Of a stretch of DNA of 55,941 nt, positions 15,334 through 24,806 are shown piece after piece. Every line of letters starts with the position of its first letter. Position 1 is the first letter of the stretch. Source of the stretch: RQOF01 sp964461135 (GTDB lineage: Bacteria; Calditrichota; Calditrichia; RBG-13-44-9). Below the pieces are notes generated by a model that was given only the letters and a program-made list of their open reading frames with translations, did no database searches and was not told the origin of the DNA. The DNA is taken from assembly GCA_964461135.1 (NCBI GenBank), contig CAYWTB010000023.1, positions 1-55,941 of the forward strand. The letters are read 5' to 3'. The position numbers and the translations under genes are program-made.

Positions 15334-17504
15334 AAAAAAACAAATTAGCACTGACTATATTGTGGCATCAGCATCAGCCTTATTATAAGAACAGTTCAGG
15401 TATTTATCAGATGCCATGGGTACGGTTTCACAGTACCAAAGATTATCTGGATATGCTGACTGTCCTGCAGGAATTTCCCGATATCCGGCAGAACTTTAAT
15501 CTGGTCCCCTCCCTCCTGGCACAGATTGAGGACTATGTAAGTAATAACGCCAGAGACATCATCTGGGAATTGACTGAAATACCAGCAGATAAACTGACCT
15601 TCGATGAGAAGAAAAAAATTCTGGACAATTTCTTTATCATCAATGTAAATAACATGATAAAGCCATATGGCCGTTATTATGAACTCTATCTGAAATACAA
15701 GAATTTCCAGAAGGAGGAAAGCGGCGAAAACACACTGCCACATTTTTCTGCGGATGATTACCGGGATTTACAGATTTGGTATAATCTGTCCTGGATCGGC
15801 ATGGAGTCCCGTAAAAAACCGGAAGTAGAGAAACTGTTCAAAAAGGGGCGAAGGTTTAGTGAATCAGATAAAAAAGTATTATTTCAGGTGATAAAAGAGA
15901 TATTGCAGGAAATTATTCCCACTTTCAGGAAGATGTGGATAAACAACCAGATAGAACTGAGTACTACCCCATTCTACCATCCCATCCTTCCTCTCTTGTG
16001 TGACACGGCAGCCGGAAGGGAATCTTCATCATATATTACCCTGCCTCAACATCGTTTTGTACATCCGGAAGATGCCGAAGAACAGGTTGAACGGGCATTG
16101 AATTATTTTGAAAAGCTTTTTGGCCGGAGACCGGAGGGAATGTGGCCGTCGGAAGGAAGTGTCAGTATGGAAGCACTGGAGATACTGGCACGTCAGGGAG
16201 TAAAATGGGCCGCAACCGACGAAAGTATTCTGGCCGGTACGCTGAAGAAAAAGTATTCCCATCACAGAATTTATCAGCCCTATCTACTGGATACCGGCAG
16301 AAATTCCATCCATCTGTTTTTCCGCGATCATTATCTGTCTGATGCCATCGGGTTTGTTTACAGTAACTGGCCGTATCAGCAGGCAGCGGCGGATTTTATT
16401 AATCGTCTGCATGCCATCCGGAAGATGATTGTTGAGAAGTACGGGGAAAACGAACTGAAAAATTACGTGATTCCGGTTATTCTGGATGGTGAAAATTGCT
16501 GGGAATATTACGAGGGAGATGGGAAACCCTTTCTGCGTCATTTATATAAAGTGATATCGGAAGACAAACTGATTGAAAGCATAACCTTCGGCGAAATGAT
16601 CAATAGAAATAAAAAGCCGGAGAAACTTACCTCTCTCCATCCCGGTTCATGGATTAACAGCAACTTCAATATCTGGATCGGATCGGAGGAAGATAATAAA
16701 TCTTGGGACATTCTGACCCAGACCCGACAGTTTCTGGCGGCTCAGGAGAGTGAAGGCATATATCCGGATGATATCATGAAGCAGGCTTGGGAAAAAATTT
16801 ACATTGCCGAAGGATCGGACTGGAACTGGTGGTATGGGGAAGAACATTCCTCGGCCAACGACATGGAATTCGATTCTCTCTACCGGGAGCACCTGATGGA
16901 AATATACCGCTTGCTGGGGCAGGAAATCCCGGCTATTCTTTACCAGACTATAAAACGAGTCCATCACGACCGTTTTGAAAGTACCAAGCCCAAAAATTTC
17001 ATTACACCCGTCCTGGATGGCCGTTCTACTCATTTCTATGAGTGGGTGGGCGCTGCGTTATATGATGTCAGCAAATCTCCCCAGACATCAATGCATCAGG
17101 TAACCCGTGTTCTTGACAAACTATATGTCGGTTTCAATGCTGATTTTCTTTTTCTGCGGCTCGATTTTCTCAGCCGGCCCGATCCACTGGTAGAATTCGT
17201 TTGTGCCATTAAAAGGCCGCGTACCATCACCATCGTAATATCTCCTCTTCGAGGCATTATGGAGAAATTTGAAATGGAAGATGAAGTGCAGGCCAAAACC
17301 AGCCTGAAACCCGATTTTAGGCTAAATACCATTCTGGAATTGGCAATTTCATTTTCCGATCTGAATGTGAAGAGGGGTGATATCATCGGCTTTCAGATGC
17401 TGGTGAAACTGAATGGTAAACCGCTGGAAGAATTTCCCCGCATGAATCTGATTGAACTGGAGATTCCCACCAGGGAGTATGATCTCATCGAATGGTCGGT
17501 TTAA
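15330..17504 (+). CDS. Glycoside hydrolase family 57 (amylase/amylopullulanase-like)
   Basis: The 724-residue protein begins with the GH57 signature WHQHQPYY (12-19). It carries MWPSEGSVS with likely nucleophile Glu275, and WAATDES with likely acid/base Asp297, plus a DGENCWEYY motif further on. Residues up to about 530 form the catalytic (beta/alpha)7 barrel and helical region; residues about 545-724 form a beta-rich C-terminal domain of the type attached to alpha-glucan-active GH57 enzymes. No signal peptide is present, so it acts in the cytoplasm, probably on alpha-glucan or as a 4-alpha-glucanotransferase. It is coupled by ATGA overlap to the flippase upstream. Confidence 0.9.
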   Translation: MKKNKLALTILWHQHQPYYKNSSGIYQMPWVRFHSTKDYLDMLTVLQEFPDIRQNFNLVPSLLAQIEDYVSNNARDIIWELTEIPADKLTFDEKKKILDNFFIINVNNMIKPYGRYYELYLKYKNFQKEESGENTLPHFSADDYRDLQIWYNLSWIGMESRKKPEVEKLFKKGRRFSESDKKVLFQVIKEILQEIIPTFRKMWINNQIELSTTPFYHPILPLLCDTAAGRESSSYITLPQHRFVHPEDAEEQVERALNYFEKLFGRRPEGMWPSEGSVSMEALEILARQGVKWAATDESILAGTLKKKYSHHRIYQPYLLDTGRNSIHLFFRDHYLSDAIGFVYSNWPYQQAAADFINRLHAIRKMIVEKYGENELKNYVIPVILDGENCWEYYEGDGKPFLRHLYKVISEDKLIESITFGEMINRNKKPEKLTSLHPGSWINSNFNIWIGSEEDNKSWDILTQTRQFLAAQESEGIYPDDIMKQAWEKIYIAEGSDWNWWYGEEHSSANDMEFDSLYREHLMEIYRLLGQEIPAILYQTIKRVHHDRFESTKPKNFITPVLDGRSTHFYEWVGAALYDVSKSPQTSMHQVTRVLDKLYVGFNADFLFLRLDFLSRPDPLVEFVCAIKRPRTITIVISPLRGIMEKFEMEDEVQAKTSLKPDFRLNTILELAISFSDLNVKRGDIIGFQMLVKLNGKPLEEFPRMNLIELEIPTREYDLIEWSV

Positions 17505-17562
17505 AGTTAAAAATTAATATTTGGTTTTCACAGCAATCGATTTCAGAATTAAGATCCTGCCA

Positions 17563-18297
17563 ATGGAAATAATCTTTCCACATTCAAGCGAAGCGGCACA
17601 ACGCTTTGACAGGCTGTATCAACTGTTTTCCAGAAAATATCAACTGGAACAGCTGACCTTCTCCCTGTATCATGAGAGGTTTTCAATCTTTCATGTAAAA
17701 GATATCGATCCCCTGTTGGACGAACTGGTGGGAAAAGGTCCGGACAGTGAAGAGGTAAAAGACGAACGCCTTCCCTACTGGGCGGAGTTGTGGCCTTCCT
17801 CAATTTCCCTGGCGCAGTTTATTCTGTCCTTCCAGTCTGTAAAGCCGGGGCTCCGTGTTATTGAACTGGGATGCGGTATTGGTCTGGCAGGTATTGCCGC
17901 CGCCTCGGCAGGAGGTGAAGTCACCATCACAGATTACCAGTCTGAGGCCCTGGCTATGGCAGAAATGAACTGGCTGATTAATCTGGGCACATCTCCGCGG
18001 TCAATCCTGATGGACTGGCGGAAACCGGCAGCAACCGAGAAATATGAGTTGATTATCGCCTCCGATATTGTATATGAAGAACGATTTTTTGAACCTATCA
18101 TAAACGTTTTCAGTAATCTATGTTCGGCTGAAGGTAAGATACTTCTCAGCGAACCTAACCGCCCGGTTGCCGAGGCTTTTTTTAACATGCTGCAGGCAGA
18201 GGGATGGAGCCTGGCAAAGCATGACAATATTATTCATCATAGCAGCAGGGATTATAAAATCAGCAATTATGTCATTGAAAATAAATCAGGAGAGTGA
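17563..18297 (+). CDS. SAM-dependent methyltransferase (lysine methyltransferase-like, Methyltransf_16)
   Basis: The 244-residue cytoplasmic enzyme has the SAM-binding loop RVIELGCGIGLAG, an acidic residue ending strand 2 (VTITDYQSEAL), MDWRKP and IASDIVYEERF. The arrangement, with LPYWAELWPSSISLAQFI before motif I, is typical of the METTL/EEF2KMT-like protein lysine methyltransferases (Methyltransf_16). The target is unknown. ATG 17563 is preferred to the upstream TTG at 17521, although neither has a good ribosome site. It follows the GH57 gene by 58 nt and may be the last gene of that transcript. Confidence 0.8.
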   Translation: MEIIFPHSSEAAQRFDRLYQLFSRKYQLEQLTFSLYHERFSIFHVKDIDPLLDELVGKGPDSEEVKDERLPYWAELWPSSISLAQFILSFQSVKPGLRVIELGCGIGLAGIAAASAGGEVTITDYQSEALAMAEMNWLINLGTSPRSILMDWRKPAATEKYELIIASDIVYEERFFEPIINVFSNLCSAEGKILLSEPNRPVAEAFFNMLQAEGWSLAKHDNIIHHSSRDYKISNYVIENKSGE

Positions 18298-18736
18298 TCC
18301 GGGTTGGTGGTGGTAATATATTTACTTGTTTTACTGCGGAATGAGATACCATTTTTTGACAAGAGAATTGTTTTTTTGACAGAACCCGTGCATCCCGGTT
18401 ACTTTAATGAATGACTGCCTGCAAGATGCACATATTATTCATAATCACGGACAGGGAAGAGGTTATGGAAAGTGTTGCGGTATAAAGAAATCCATTATTA
18501 TAATTATGAAACTGCCTGAGAATGGTAAAGTGCTTGAGTGGTTTAAAGATAAAAATGCTAGACAATTATTCACTTTGCCCGCCCAGCTGTCAAGATTGTT
18601 AGATTATATTGACATTCCTGTCTGATTTCAGTCATGTGAAAATGCCAGGGCAAATAGTTAAGATACCATTTTACCTTTTCCAGAGAATTACTTATTATAG
18701 GGTATAAATGAATCTATGCATAATGTTGAGGATAGA
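18298..18736. other. Intergenic stretch without a supported gene
   Basis: About 440 bp between the methyltransferase and the 5'-nucleotidase C-terminal gene. A 72-codon open frame at 18407-18625 has no ribosome site and no recognisable protein features, so I do not call it. Two TTGACA hexamers lie at 18356 and 18376; the second has a weak -10-like TTACTT 17 nt later, which would start a transcript about 325 nt before the next gene. Confidence 0.5.
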
Positions 18737-19510
18737 ATGGAACACTCAGCTGTAAAAAAGTTTTTGCTGTTTATAATATCGTGGGCCTTTATTGCATTAT
18801 CCTGTGCAGGTACCGGAGGTTACAAGTCTTCTTACAATATCAGCAATATGGACAGCCGTGATGTTACCATAGACAGCACCCTGGCGCCGGATGCGACCAT
18901 GAATGCACTGATTTCTCCCTACCGTACAGAATTGGATGAAAAAATGTTGGTGGTTATCGGATATGCTGCCATGGATTTGAAGAAAGGAAAACCGGAAGCT
19001 CCCCTGAATAATTTTGTTGCCGATCTGATGTTAAAAAGAGCCAATGAAATCTATGATCAACCCGTTCAGGTGGCACTTACTAATCTGGGAGGACTTCGGG
19101 TAGAGATTCCAAAAGGACCCATCACCAGAGAAAAAATATTTGAAGTAATGCCCTTTGAAAATGAACTGGTAGTGCTGGATCTTACCGGGGTGCAGCTAAT
19201 TACTCTGGCAAAGGAGATCGGAGAAGCGGGGGGAGAAGCCATCGCCGGTATGCGTCTGGAATACACCGGGGACCGTCTGGCCAGGATGACCGTGCAGGGA
19301 AATTTTGTAGAGTCTGATTCGGTTTATCATCTGGTGACTACGGATTTTCTGTCTTCACCGGGGAGAAACAAGTTTGCACTTCTCAGTACGGTTCACAGAA
19401 CCTTTCTGGGTGTCATGTTGCGGGATGCCATACTGGATGAAATTATTGATCTTAACGAACAGGGGAAACAAGCCGGAGCAGAAGTGGATGAAAGAGTTGT
19501 AATTAAATAA
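18737..19510 (+). CDS. Lipoprotein consisting of the 5'-nucleotidase C-terminal (UshA substrate-binding) domain
   Basis: The 257-residue product has a lipobox ending ALSC (Cys23). The remainder matches the C-terminal domain of UshA-type 5'-nucleotidases: NNFVADLMLKRA, VALTNLGGLRVEIPKG and the FEVMPFENELVVLDLTG block, which in full-length enzymes binds the nucleotide base. The catalytic metallophosphoesterase domain is missing here and is encoded separately at 19789, so the pair is a split UshA. ATG 18737 follows TTGAGG at good spacing; an upstream ATG at 18716 is less likely. Between the two genes lie a 10-bp inverted repeat and an 18-bp palindrome. Confidence 0.85.
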   Translation: MEHSAVKKFLLFIISWAFIALSCAGTGGYKSSYNISNMDSRDVTIDSTLAPDATMNALISPYRTELDEKMLVVIGYAAMDLKKGKPEAPLNNFVADLMLKRANEIYDQPVQVALTNLGGLRVEIPKGPITREKIFEVMPFENELVVLDLTGVQLITLAKEIGEAGGEAIAGMRLEYTGDRLARMTVQGNFVESDSVYHLVTTDFLSSPGRNKFALLSTVHRTFLGVMLRDAILDEIIDLNEQGKQAGAEVDERVVIK

Positions 19511-19515
19511 ACCGG

Positions 19516-19575
19516 CTCTGGTGTGAAACTTACCTTTTTTGGCATGATCCCGTTAAAACGCATTCCACACCAGAG
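19516..19575. repeat. 10-bp inverted repeat with 40-nt loop
   Basis: CTCTGGTGTG (19516-19525) is perfectly complementary to CACACCAGAG (19566-19575). It starts a few bases after the stop of the nucleotidase C-terminal gene. No T-run follows, so it may be a 3' stabilising stem or an attenuator between the two halves of the split nucleotidase rather than a simple terminator. Confidence 0.55.
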
Positions 19576-19723
19576 AAATTAGGAATTTTTAAGCGGGAAA
19601 ATTTCTGAGCTTCAGGCACCGGACACAAGGTTGGGAATACTAACAAGTTAACATATATATGGAATTCCAAATCAATGAATATAATTGAAGTTTTTTTATA
19701 AAACCTGAGATGTATCAGTGCCT

Positions 19724-19741
19724 TTTTACCCCGGGGTAAAA
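19724..19741. promoter_or_regulatory. Perfect 18-bp palindrome, candidate operator
   Basis: TTTTACCCCGGGGTAAAA is a perfect palindrome 47 nt before the ATG of the Tat-exported metallophosphatase. A site of this symmetry and position suits a dimeric repressor or activator; the regulator is not identified. No other copy was noticed in the window. Confidence 0.45.
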
Positions 19742-19788
19742 TTTATGAAGTAATCAGATTAGATGACATTAATTGAGGAAAATTATAA

Positions 19789-20751
19789 ATGAAACGAAGA
19801 GATTTTCTGAGAAATGTCCTGGTGGCCGGTACGGCTATTCAGTTTCCGCATTTATGGATCAAGAATAGCCGGGCAAACAACACTCTCTTCAAACTGACCA
19901 TCCTGCAGACTAATGATACCCATTCGCGAATCGATCCTTTTCCAATTGATGGCGGGCGCTATCAGGGTCTGGGCGGGATCTCCCGCCGTAAAACCCTGGT
20001 GAACCGTATTCGTAGGGAAAATCCCAATACCTTGTTACTGGATGCCGGTGATGTATTACAGGGGACTCCTTATTTTAATCTTTTTAAAGGGACTATTGAG
20101 TATAAATCCATGACTGCCTGTGGTTACAATGCCAGTACCCTGGGAAATCATGAATTTGATAACGGGGTGGATTCTCTGGCCGAAGCTCTGGCAAATGCCG
20201 GCTTTGAAATTGTCAACTGTAATTATAATTTTGGAGATACTCCCCTTCGTCCCCTCATCAACCGATTTACCATCAAGGAAGTCGGGCCCATCAGGGTAGG
20301 TATTACCGGGGTAGGAATATCCTTTGCAGATCTGGTGGCACTTAAAAATCATGCGGGAATCTCATACAATCCTCCCTACAAAGTTTTGCAGTCTGTTGTC
20401 AATTACCTGCGGAAAGATCTGGGCTGTTCCATGATCGTGGTTTTATCTCACCTGGGTTATAAGTATGGTGAACCGCGTCCCTCGGATGTGGAGATAGCCC
20501 AAAAGGTTAATGGTATTGACTGGATTGTGGGCGGACATACACACACCTTCATGGATGCTCCGGAAACGGTTATTTCTGGGAAAGGATATAAAACCAGTAT
20601 TTTGCAGGTTGGATGGGGCGGCATTCTTGTTGGCAAAACCGATTTTTTCTTTGAGAACAGCCGTTTGATGAGCTTTCGGACCGAACAGATCATGCTGGAT
20701 GAGAACCTGGAAAAGGTTGAGATTCCTGAGACCCGGTTATCTGTGGGATAA
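19789..20751 (+). CDS. Tat-exported metallophosphatase, N-terminal half of a split 5'-nucleotidase
   Basis: The 320-residue protein begins with a twin-arginine signal (MKRRDFLRN) and a hydrophobic stretch. It then shows the calcineurin-type metal sites in order: QTNDTHSR, LLDAGDVLQG, TLGNHEFDNG, VVLSHLG and VGGHTHTF. This is the catalytic domain of UshA-like 5'-nucleotidases and 2',3'-cyclic phosphodiesterases, without the C-terminal substrate-binding domain. That domain is supplied by the lipoprotein at 18737. Together they should hydrolyse nucleotides or similar phosphate esters in the periplasm. GAGGAAA precedes the ATG. Use of Tat suggests folding with metal in the cytoplasm before export. 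Confidence 0.9.
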   Translation: MKRRDFLRNVLVAGTAIQFPHLWIKNSRANNTLFKLTILQTNDTHSRIDPFPIDGGRYQGLGGISRRKTLVNRIRRENPNTLLLDAGDVLQGTPYFNLFKGTIEYKSMTACGYNASTLGNHEFDNGVDSLAEALANAGFEIVNCNYNFGDTPLRPLINRFTIKEVGPIRVGITGVGISFADLVALKNHAGISYNPPYKVLQSVVNYLRKDLGCSMIVVLSHLGYKYGEPRPSDVEIAQKVNGIDWIVGGHTHTFMDAPETVISGKGYKTSILQVGWGGILVGKTDFFFENSRLMSFRTEQIMLDENLEKVEIPETRLSVG

Positions 20752-20835
20752 TTCATGAAATAATGGTTTATTACACCGCTGCCGTTTTCAATTCACCCGT
20801 ATAATGCATTTAGTATATTCCGTAGCTGCTGGCTC

Positions 20836-21882
20836 TCAATACACCTGGAAAGATACCTGGTTATATTTATAGATATCTTCCCGGATATGTTTTACCAGAT
20901 CGTGTTTCAGGGAACGTTCGGCCATCAGCAATGCATTCTTTATGGCCTTGGCGTTAGAACGGCCGTGGGATTTTATGGCAAGTTTTTGAAAACCGAGGAT
21001 GGGCGCTCCCCCATACTCCGAATAATCCACCCGTTTTTTAATCTTTTTCAACATGGGTGCCAGAAGAGTTAAACCAATTTTGGCGGCCAGGCTTTTCTTC
21101 CAGATTCTTTTCCCCGTCTCAATGCCCATTTCGGCAACACCTTCCAGTGCTTTTAATACAATATTACCAGTCATTCCCTCACTGATTATGACATCTGCAA
21201 TACCCCGCATGATATCTTTCCCTTCAATATTACCAACGAATTGGGCTATATCGATTTTCTTGAGCAGAGAATAGGTATCTATCAGAATATCGTGTCCCTT
21301 GGTCTCTTCTTCCCCGATGTTGAGTAAACCTAAACGGGGTTGTTCTATTTCAAATACCTCCCGGGCATAATGGATGCCCATGATACCAAACTGTACCAGT
21401 TGGGATACGGTACAATGGAGTGTTGCTCCTACATCCAGCATAATGGTTCTTCCAGGATCGGAAGGTTTATGTTTCATGGCGGGAAATATGGCAGCTAAAG
21501 CTCCCCTCTCCACACCATCAATTTTGTGCAGGTGCCTGGCACATGAAATGATTGTCGCACCGGTATTTCCCGCACTTACCATGGCATCTCCTTCACCTTC
21601 CGCCAGGATCTTGCAGGCTACGTTGATGGAGGCATCTTCTTTTTCTTCTACCGCTGTTTTCGGTGAGTCTTTCATTGTAATAACCTGGGAGGCGGGAAAT
21701 ATTTTAAAATTCAACCCGCTTAAATCAAATGAATTCAGGATATTGCTGATCTGATCATGATCTCCTACTAACAATATCTGCAGGGTGGGGCTTTCTTTGC
21801 TGGCTAACACCGCTCCCTTAATAATTTCATATGGTGCATTATCACCACCCATGGCGTCCAAAATGACACGGTTAGGCTTCAT
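20836..21882 (-). CDS. plsX: Phosphate acyltransferase PlsX
   Basis: The 348-residue protein matches PlsX along its length: VILDAMGGDNAP (7-18), AVLASKESP, VSAGNTGATI, GRTIMLDVGAT, the ISEGMTGNIVLKALEG block and GGAPILG. PlsX makes acyl-phosphate from acyl-ACP at the start of phospholipid synthesis, at the inner face of the membrane. GAGGATGAG precedes the ATG. In many bacteria it lies in an rpmF-plsX-fabH cluster; here neither neighbour is present and it stands alone, convergent with the metallophosphatase. Confidence 0.96.
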   Translation of the reverse strand: MKPNRVILDAMGGDNAPYEIIKGAVLASKESPTLQILLVGDHDQISNILNSFDLSGLNFKIFPASQVITMKDSPKTAVEEKEDASINVACKILAEGEGDAMVSAGNTGATIISCARHLHKIDGVERGALAAIFPAMKHKPSDPGRTIMLDVGATLHCTVSQLVQFGIMGIHYAREVFEIEQPRLGLLNIGEEETKGHDILIDTYSLLKKIDIAQFVGNIEGKDIMRGIADVIISEGMTGNIVLKALEGVAEMGIETGKRIWKKSLAAKIGLTLLAPMLKKIKKRVDYSEYGGAPILGFQKLAIKSHGRSNAKAIKNALLMAERSLKHDLVKHIREDIYKYNQVSFQVY

Positions 21883-22023
21883 GTAGTCTCATCCTCTCCT
21901 GATGGTTTGAAAATATACATGCTAAGTTTAAAAAACACAAGTGTCATCTCATGTAACGTCATATTTTCCGGAAATAATCAAATATTTTTTTGATTAGATT
22001 CAAATTTGCGAGGAATATACAGG

Positions 22024-23628
22024 TTAAAATAAAATATACCGGACACTGAAATTAAAAATAGTATTTAGATGATCGTTATTGGGCCGGTCCCTGTCGCGGT
22101 CGCTGTCATAGTTGGCGAAAAATTCAAGTTTCAGACGGCCGGAAAGGGGTATCTGGGCAAATCCCAGCAGAGAGTGGATATTCCTGTTGGTATAAATACC
22201 CAGGAAATCCGCAGCACCGGCATTCGGATAATAACGAAGGGTCTGCTGATAGGTTATCGATAGCATCAGTCCGTTTAAGTTCAGAATATCCGCAGAAACA
22301 ATCCATCCTCTGGCCTGATAATCTTCCTGAGTCACCAAACTTTGCTGTTCCAGGTAATCGGTCCGGTTCCTCTGGTATTCATACGCCATCCCCGCTCCGA
22401 ATGAGGTAACCGGAGTAAGGTATACTTTTAATCTGGCATTGAAAGATCCAAAGGTAAAATCAGAATAGGTAATATCCGTTTGCCGGTATTTCCGAATGTC
22501 CCACTCGGCATACCCCTGTATTCCAAAGGGAGACAGCAGTGGAATCTCAATTTCCATAACGGGCTGGAAGCTGTAGTACTGGTTTTCTGCGGGATACTCA
22601 CTTTTAAAACCGCGAAGAAAATAGTTGAGTTTAAGATTCAGGTAACGGTTATATTGTTGAAGTGCATGATAATTAACCTGCAAGTGAAGCTGCCTGTATT
22701 TTAATCCTTCCGGGCGGTTTTCCTGAAAAATTGAAGGATTAACAAGCAATTCCATCCAGTGAAGAAAGTGAAAATAATGCCGGAAGGACAAATCTGTTTG
22801 TATGTCCAAAAGATTCTGATAACTTCGCGTGTCAGGAAAATACCTTTTATATCGCGACCTTGTAGCGAAATAAACAGTATTCCCGGCCTGAAACTGCCTG
22901 GCATAAAACAGGTTCAATTCATTTTCCCAGAAATTTCCGCTTAACTCCTGAAGCAGCCAAAAAAAGCCGGAATGGCCCTCAATCCGCCAGTTTTTATGGT
23001 TATCGGAAGATCCCAAAGATAATCCAAAAGAGACCTGGAATAATGTTTCATCTATTCTGCTGTAATTCATTAAATTGAGAGTGCGACTTCCTGAATACAG
23101 GCTATGGGAAATACGAATGGCACTGTAGGGCTGGTGAAGTTCTTCCAGAATAATGCTGTCTGATTCGGTGAAACTGATTTCATATTCACTGCGGGAATAG
23201 TCTGTACTGGCTTCTATGCTCATTAACCAGTCTGAACCATACCCGTTGGCAATAGTGGGTGGACCGGTCACGGAAAATTCACCGGAAGGTAAATTATTGT
23301 CGGAGGAAAATAACTCCATGGCCTGATCAAGCAGATCGGTGGCGAGATCATACATGTTTTGCCGGGCAAAATAATCCGCTTCATCCAGGAGATCGAATAT
23401 CAAACTATCTGCATGAGTACTGTCCTGAAGCAGGAATTCAATCTGCATCCGGCGCGATTCGAATATCTCCCTGGAAGTTCCTTTTTCGGTTAATCCATTG
23501 GAGGCTAATATTAACAGAAAAAAAATGAGCGGGGCAGCCTGCAGTAACGTTGATCTTATCCGGAGAAATTTTAAGAAAGTTTCCACAGATGTATCATTTT
23601 TATGGGGAATTGAATTAATGGTAATCAT
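22024..23628 (-). CDS. Predicted outer-membrane beta-barrel with an N-terminal helical-repeat unit
   Basis: I recognise no named family. The 534-residue protein has a hydrophobic export segment at about 30-47. Residues 52-110 form a helical unit containing LDEADYFARQNMYDLATDLLDQAMELF, which matches the repeat of the six-repeat protein encoded two genes upstream. From about 130 the sequence is a long series of amphipathic strands rich in Tyr, Arg and Asn, ending NFSVRYILF with a terminal Phe, typical of outer-membrane barrels. It is the last gene of the minus-strand run headed by a kinase and a sigma-54 regulator, 92 nt after the lipoprotein gene. No clear ribosome site fixes the start. Channel, receptor or scaffold roles are all possible. 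Confidence 0.65.
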   Translation of the reverse strand: MITINSIPHKNDTSVETFLKFLRIRSTLLQAAPLIFFLLILASNGLTEKGTSREIFESRRMQIEFLLQDSTHADSLIFDLLDEADYFARQNMYDLATDLLDQAMELFSSDNNLPSGEFSVTGPPTIANGYGSDWLMSIEASTDYSRSEYEISFTESDSIILEELHQPYSAIRISHSLYSGSRTLNLMNYSRIDETLFQVSFGLSLGSSDNHKNWRIEGHSGFFWLLQELSGNFWENELNLFYARQFQAGNTVYFATRSRYKRYFPDTRSYQNLLDIQTDLSFRHYFHFLHWMELLVNPSIFQENRPEGLKYRQLHLQVNYHALQQYNRYLNLKLNYFLRGFKSEYPAENQYYSFQPVMEIEIPLLSPFGIQGYAEWDIRKYRQTDITYSDFTFGSFNARLKVYLTPVTSFGAGMAYEYQRNRTDYLEQQSLVTQEDYQARGWIVSADILNLNGLMLSITYQQTLRYYPNAGAADFLGIYTNRNIHSLLGFAQIPLSGRLKLEFFANYDSDRDRDRPNNDHLNTIFNFSVRYILF

Positions 23629-23720
23629 TAAATGTTGAGGATAACTGCCTTGTATTTTTATTTAAAGTGCCCGGAGATCAGTTTCCGGGCACTTCGGAGG
23701 AGACTCGGATCAACAGAAAT

Positions 23721-24749
23721 TTATTTATTAACCACAACCCGGTAGGGTAAACCCCAGGTTGCCGAGTTATAGGGATTGGTTTCGGGATCCGTCTCAAATA
23801 TAGTACCATTGTCAATCACATCAACAATTGCATGGAAAGGACGCAGCGCAGGTTCATGCACAACCCACCGGCCTTCAAATATATCGTAACCTGTTGCAGC
23901 ATCCACACCTGTATAATCAAACTGTTTCCTGGCATGGTGAAACCGGTTTATCCCAAAATGGAGTAATACCGTCTCAGAGGCGCCGGTAGCAGGATTGATC
24001 ACCGGATTGCCGGTTGTATTGCTGACTAATACTCTGACGGTTACGGTTTCACCCTGTGCAAACAGTGGCAGATCCAGGGGCAGATTCCAGATGGTTCTGA
24101 GAGGATTTTCTATAGAGCGATATTCTCCGCCGCTGCTTCTGATTTCCAGAAGATGAATTTCCACAGTATTTACTGGCCTGCTTATTCCGTCACTCAGAGA
24201 AATGGCGGAAAGTTTCCAACGCCGGCGGGGGTCTTGCATTGCATCCTGATCCTCAATCCGTTTGGTGAAATAAGATACCCGCTTTACACTGTGGATAAGA
24301 GGTTTACGGTGGATAACCATGGTATCCGGAAATCCATTGGTACTATCCTGTTTTTCAAATGTAAAGAAACCACCGGCCCATATTCTTTCCATGTGGACTA
24401 TAATACTGTCCGGTGATATGCGCCGGATGAGGATTGTGCGGGGAACTTGCCGGTTCAGTTTTCTTCCGAAGCGGATGATGTTGTTCAGGGGAGTCCACCC
24501 TTGCGGAATTGCTGAGCCTGGAAGGAAGGTGGAGAATCCGTCATACATGTTTTGTTCGTTTTCATCATCGATTCCCCAATCCGCCAGATAATCACTTTCC
24601 TCTATATTTTCATCGGTAACCGTTTCTCTGATGGATTGCTCTTCCAGTTGCTGTTCAGACAGGGCGGAACTGCTTTCCTTCTGGCAGCCGGAGAACAATA
24701 TTAATCCCAATAATCCCATTAAGGTCAACAAAACTGATAAGCGTTTCAT
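23721..24749 (-). CDS. Lipoprotein of unknown function with beta-sandwich-like C-terminal half
   Basis: The 342-residue product has a signal peptide with lipobox FSGC (Cys22) and a low-complexity acidic linker (about 23-70). A domain of short strands follows. Residues about 70-190 contain LIRRISPDSIIVHMER and VIHRKPLIHSVKRVSYF; residues 195-320 contain VEIHLLEIRS, VTVRVLVSNTTGNPVIN and VLLHFGINRFHHARKQFDY, looking like an Ig-type fold. I know no family for it. A strong AAAGGAGG site precedes the ATG. It lies between the six-repeat protein and the terminal barrel gene in the kinase/regulator run, so it is probably an envelope partner of those proteins. Confidence 0.7.
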   Translation of the reverse strand: MKRLSVLLTLMGLLGLILFSGCQKESSSALSEQQLEEQSIRETVTDENIEESDYLADWGIDDENEQNMYDGFSTFLPGSAIPQGWTPLNNIIRFGRKLNRQVPRTILIRRISPDSIIVHMERIWAGGFFTFEKQDSTNGFPDTMVIHRKPLIHSVKRVSYFTKRIEDQDAMQDPRRRWKLSAISLSDGISRPVNTVEIHLLEIRSSGGEYRSIENPLRTIWNLPLDLPLFAQGETVTVRVLVSNTTGNPVINPATGASETVLLHFGINRFHHARKQFDYTGVDAATGYDIFEGRWVVHEPALRPFHAIVDVIDNGTIFETDPETNPYNSATWGLPYRVVVNK

Positions 24750-24806
24750 GAGTAATACCTCCTTTGATTGAATGAATAACCTCTTCCCGGGCCCCGGGAG
24801 TAGAAT

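Noticed and set aside
18407..18625. 72-codon open frame in the gap before the nucleotidase C-terminal gene
   Set aside because: It has no ribosome site, an odd composition (His/Cys/Ile runs) and no recognisable domain, so it looks like chance.
21978..22003. AATCAAA/TTTGATT hairpin after the barrel gene at 22024 as operon terminator
   Set aside because: The stem is AT-only and lacks a T-run on the minus strand; support is too weak.
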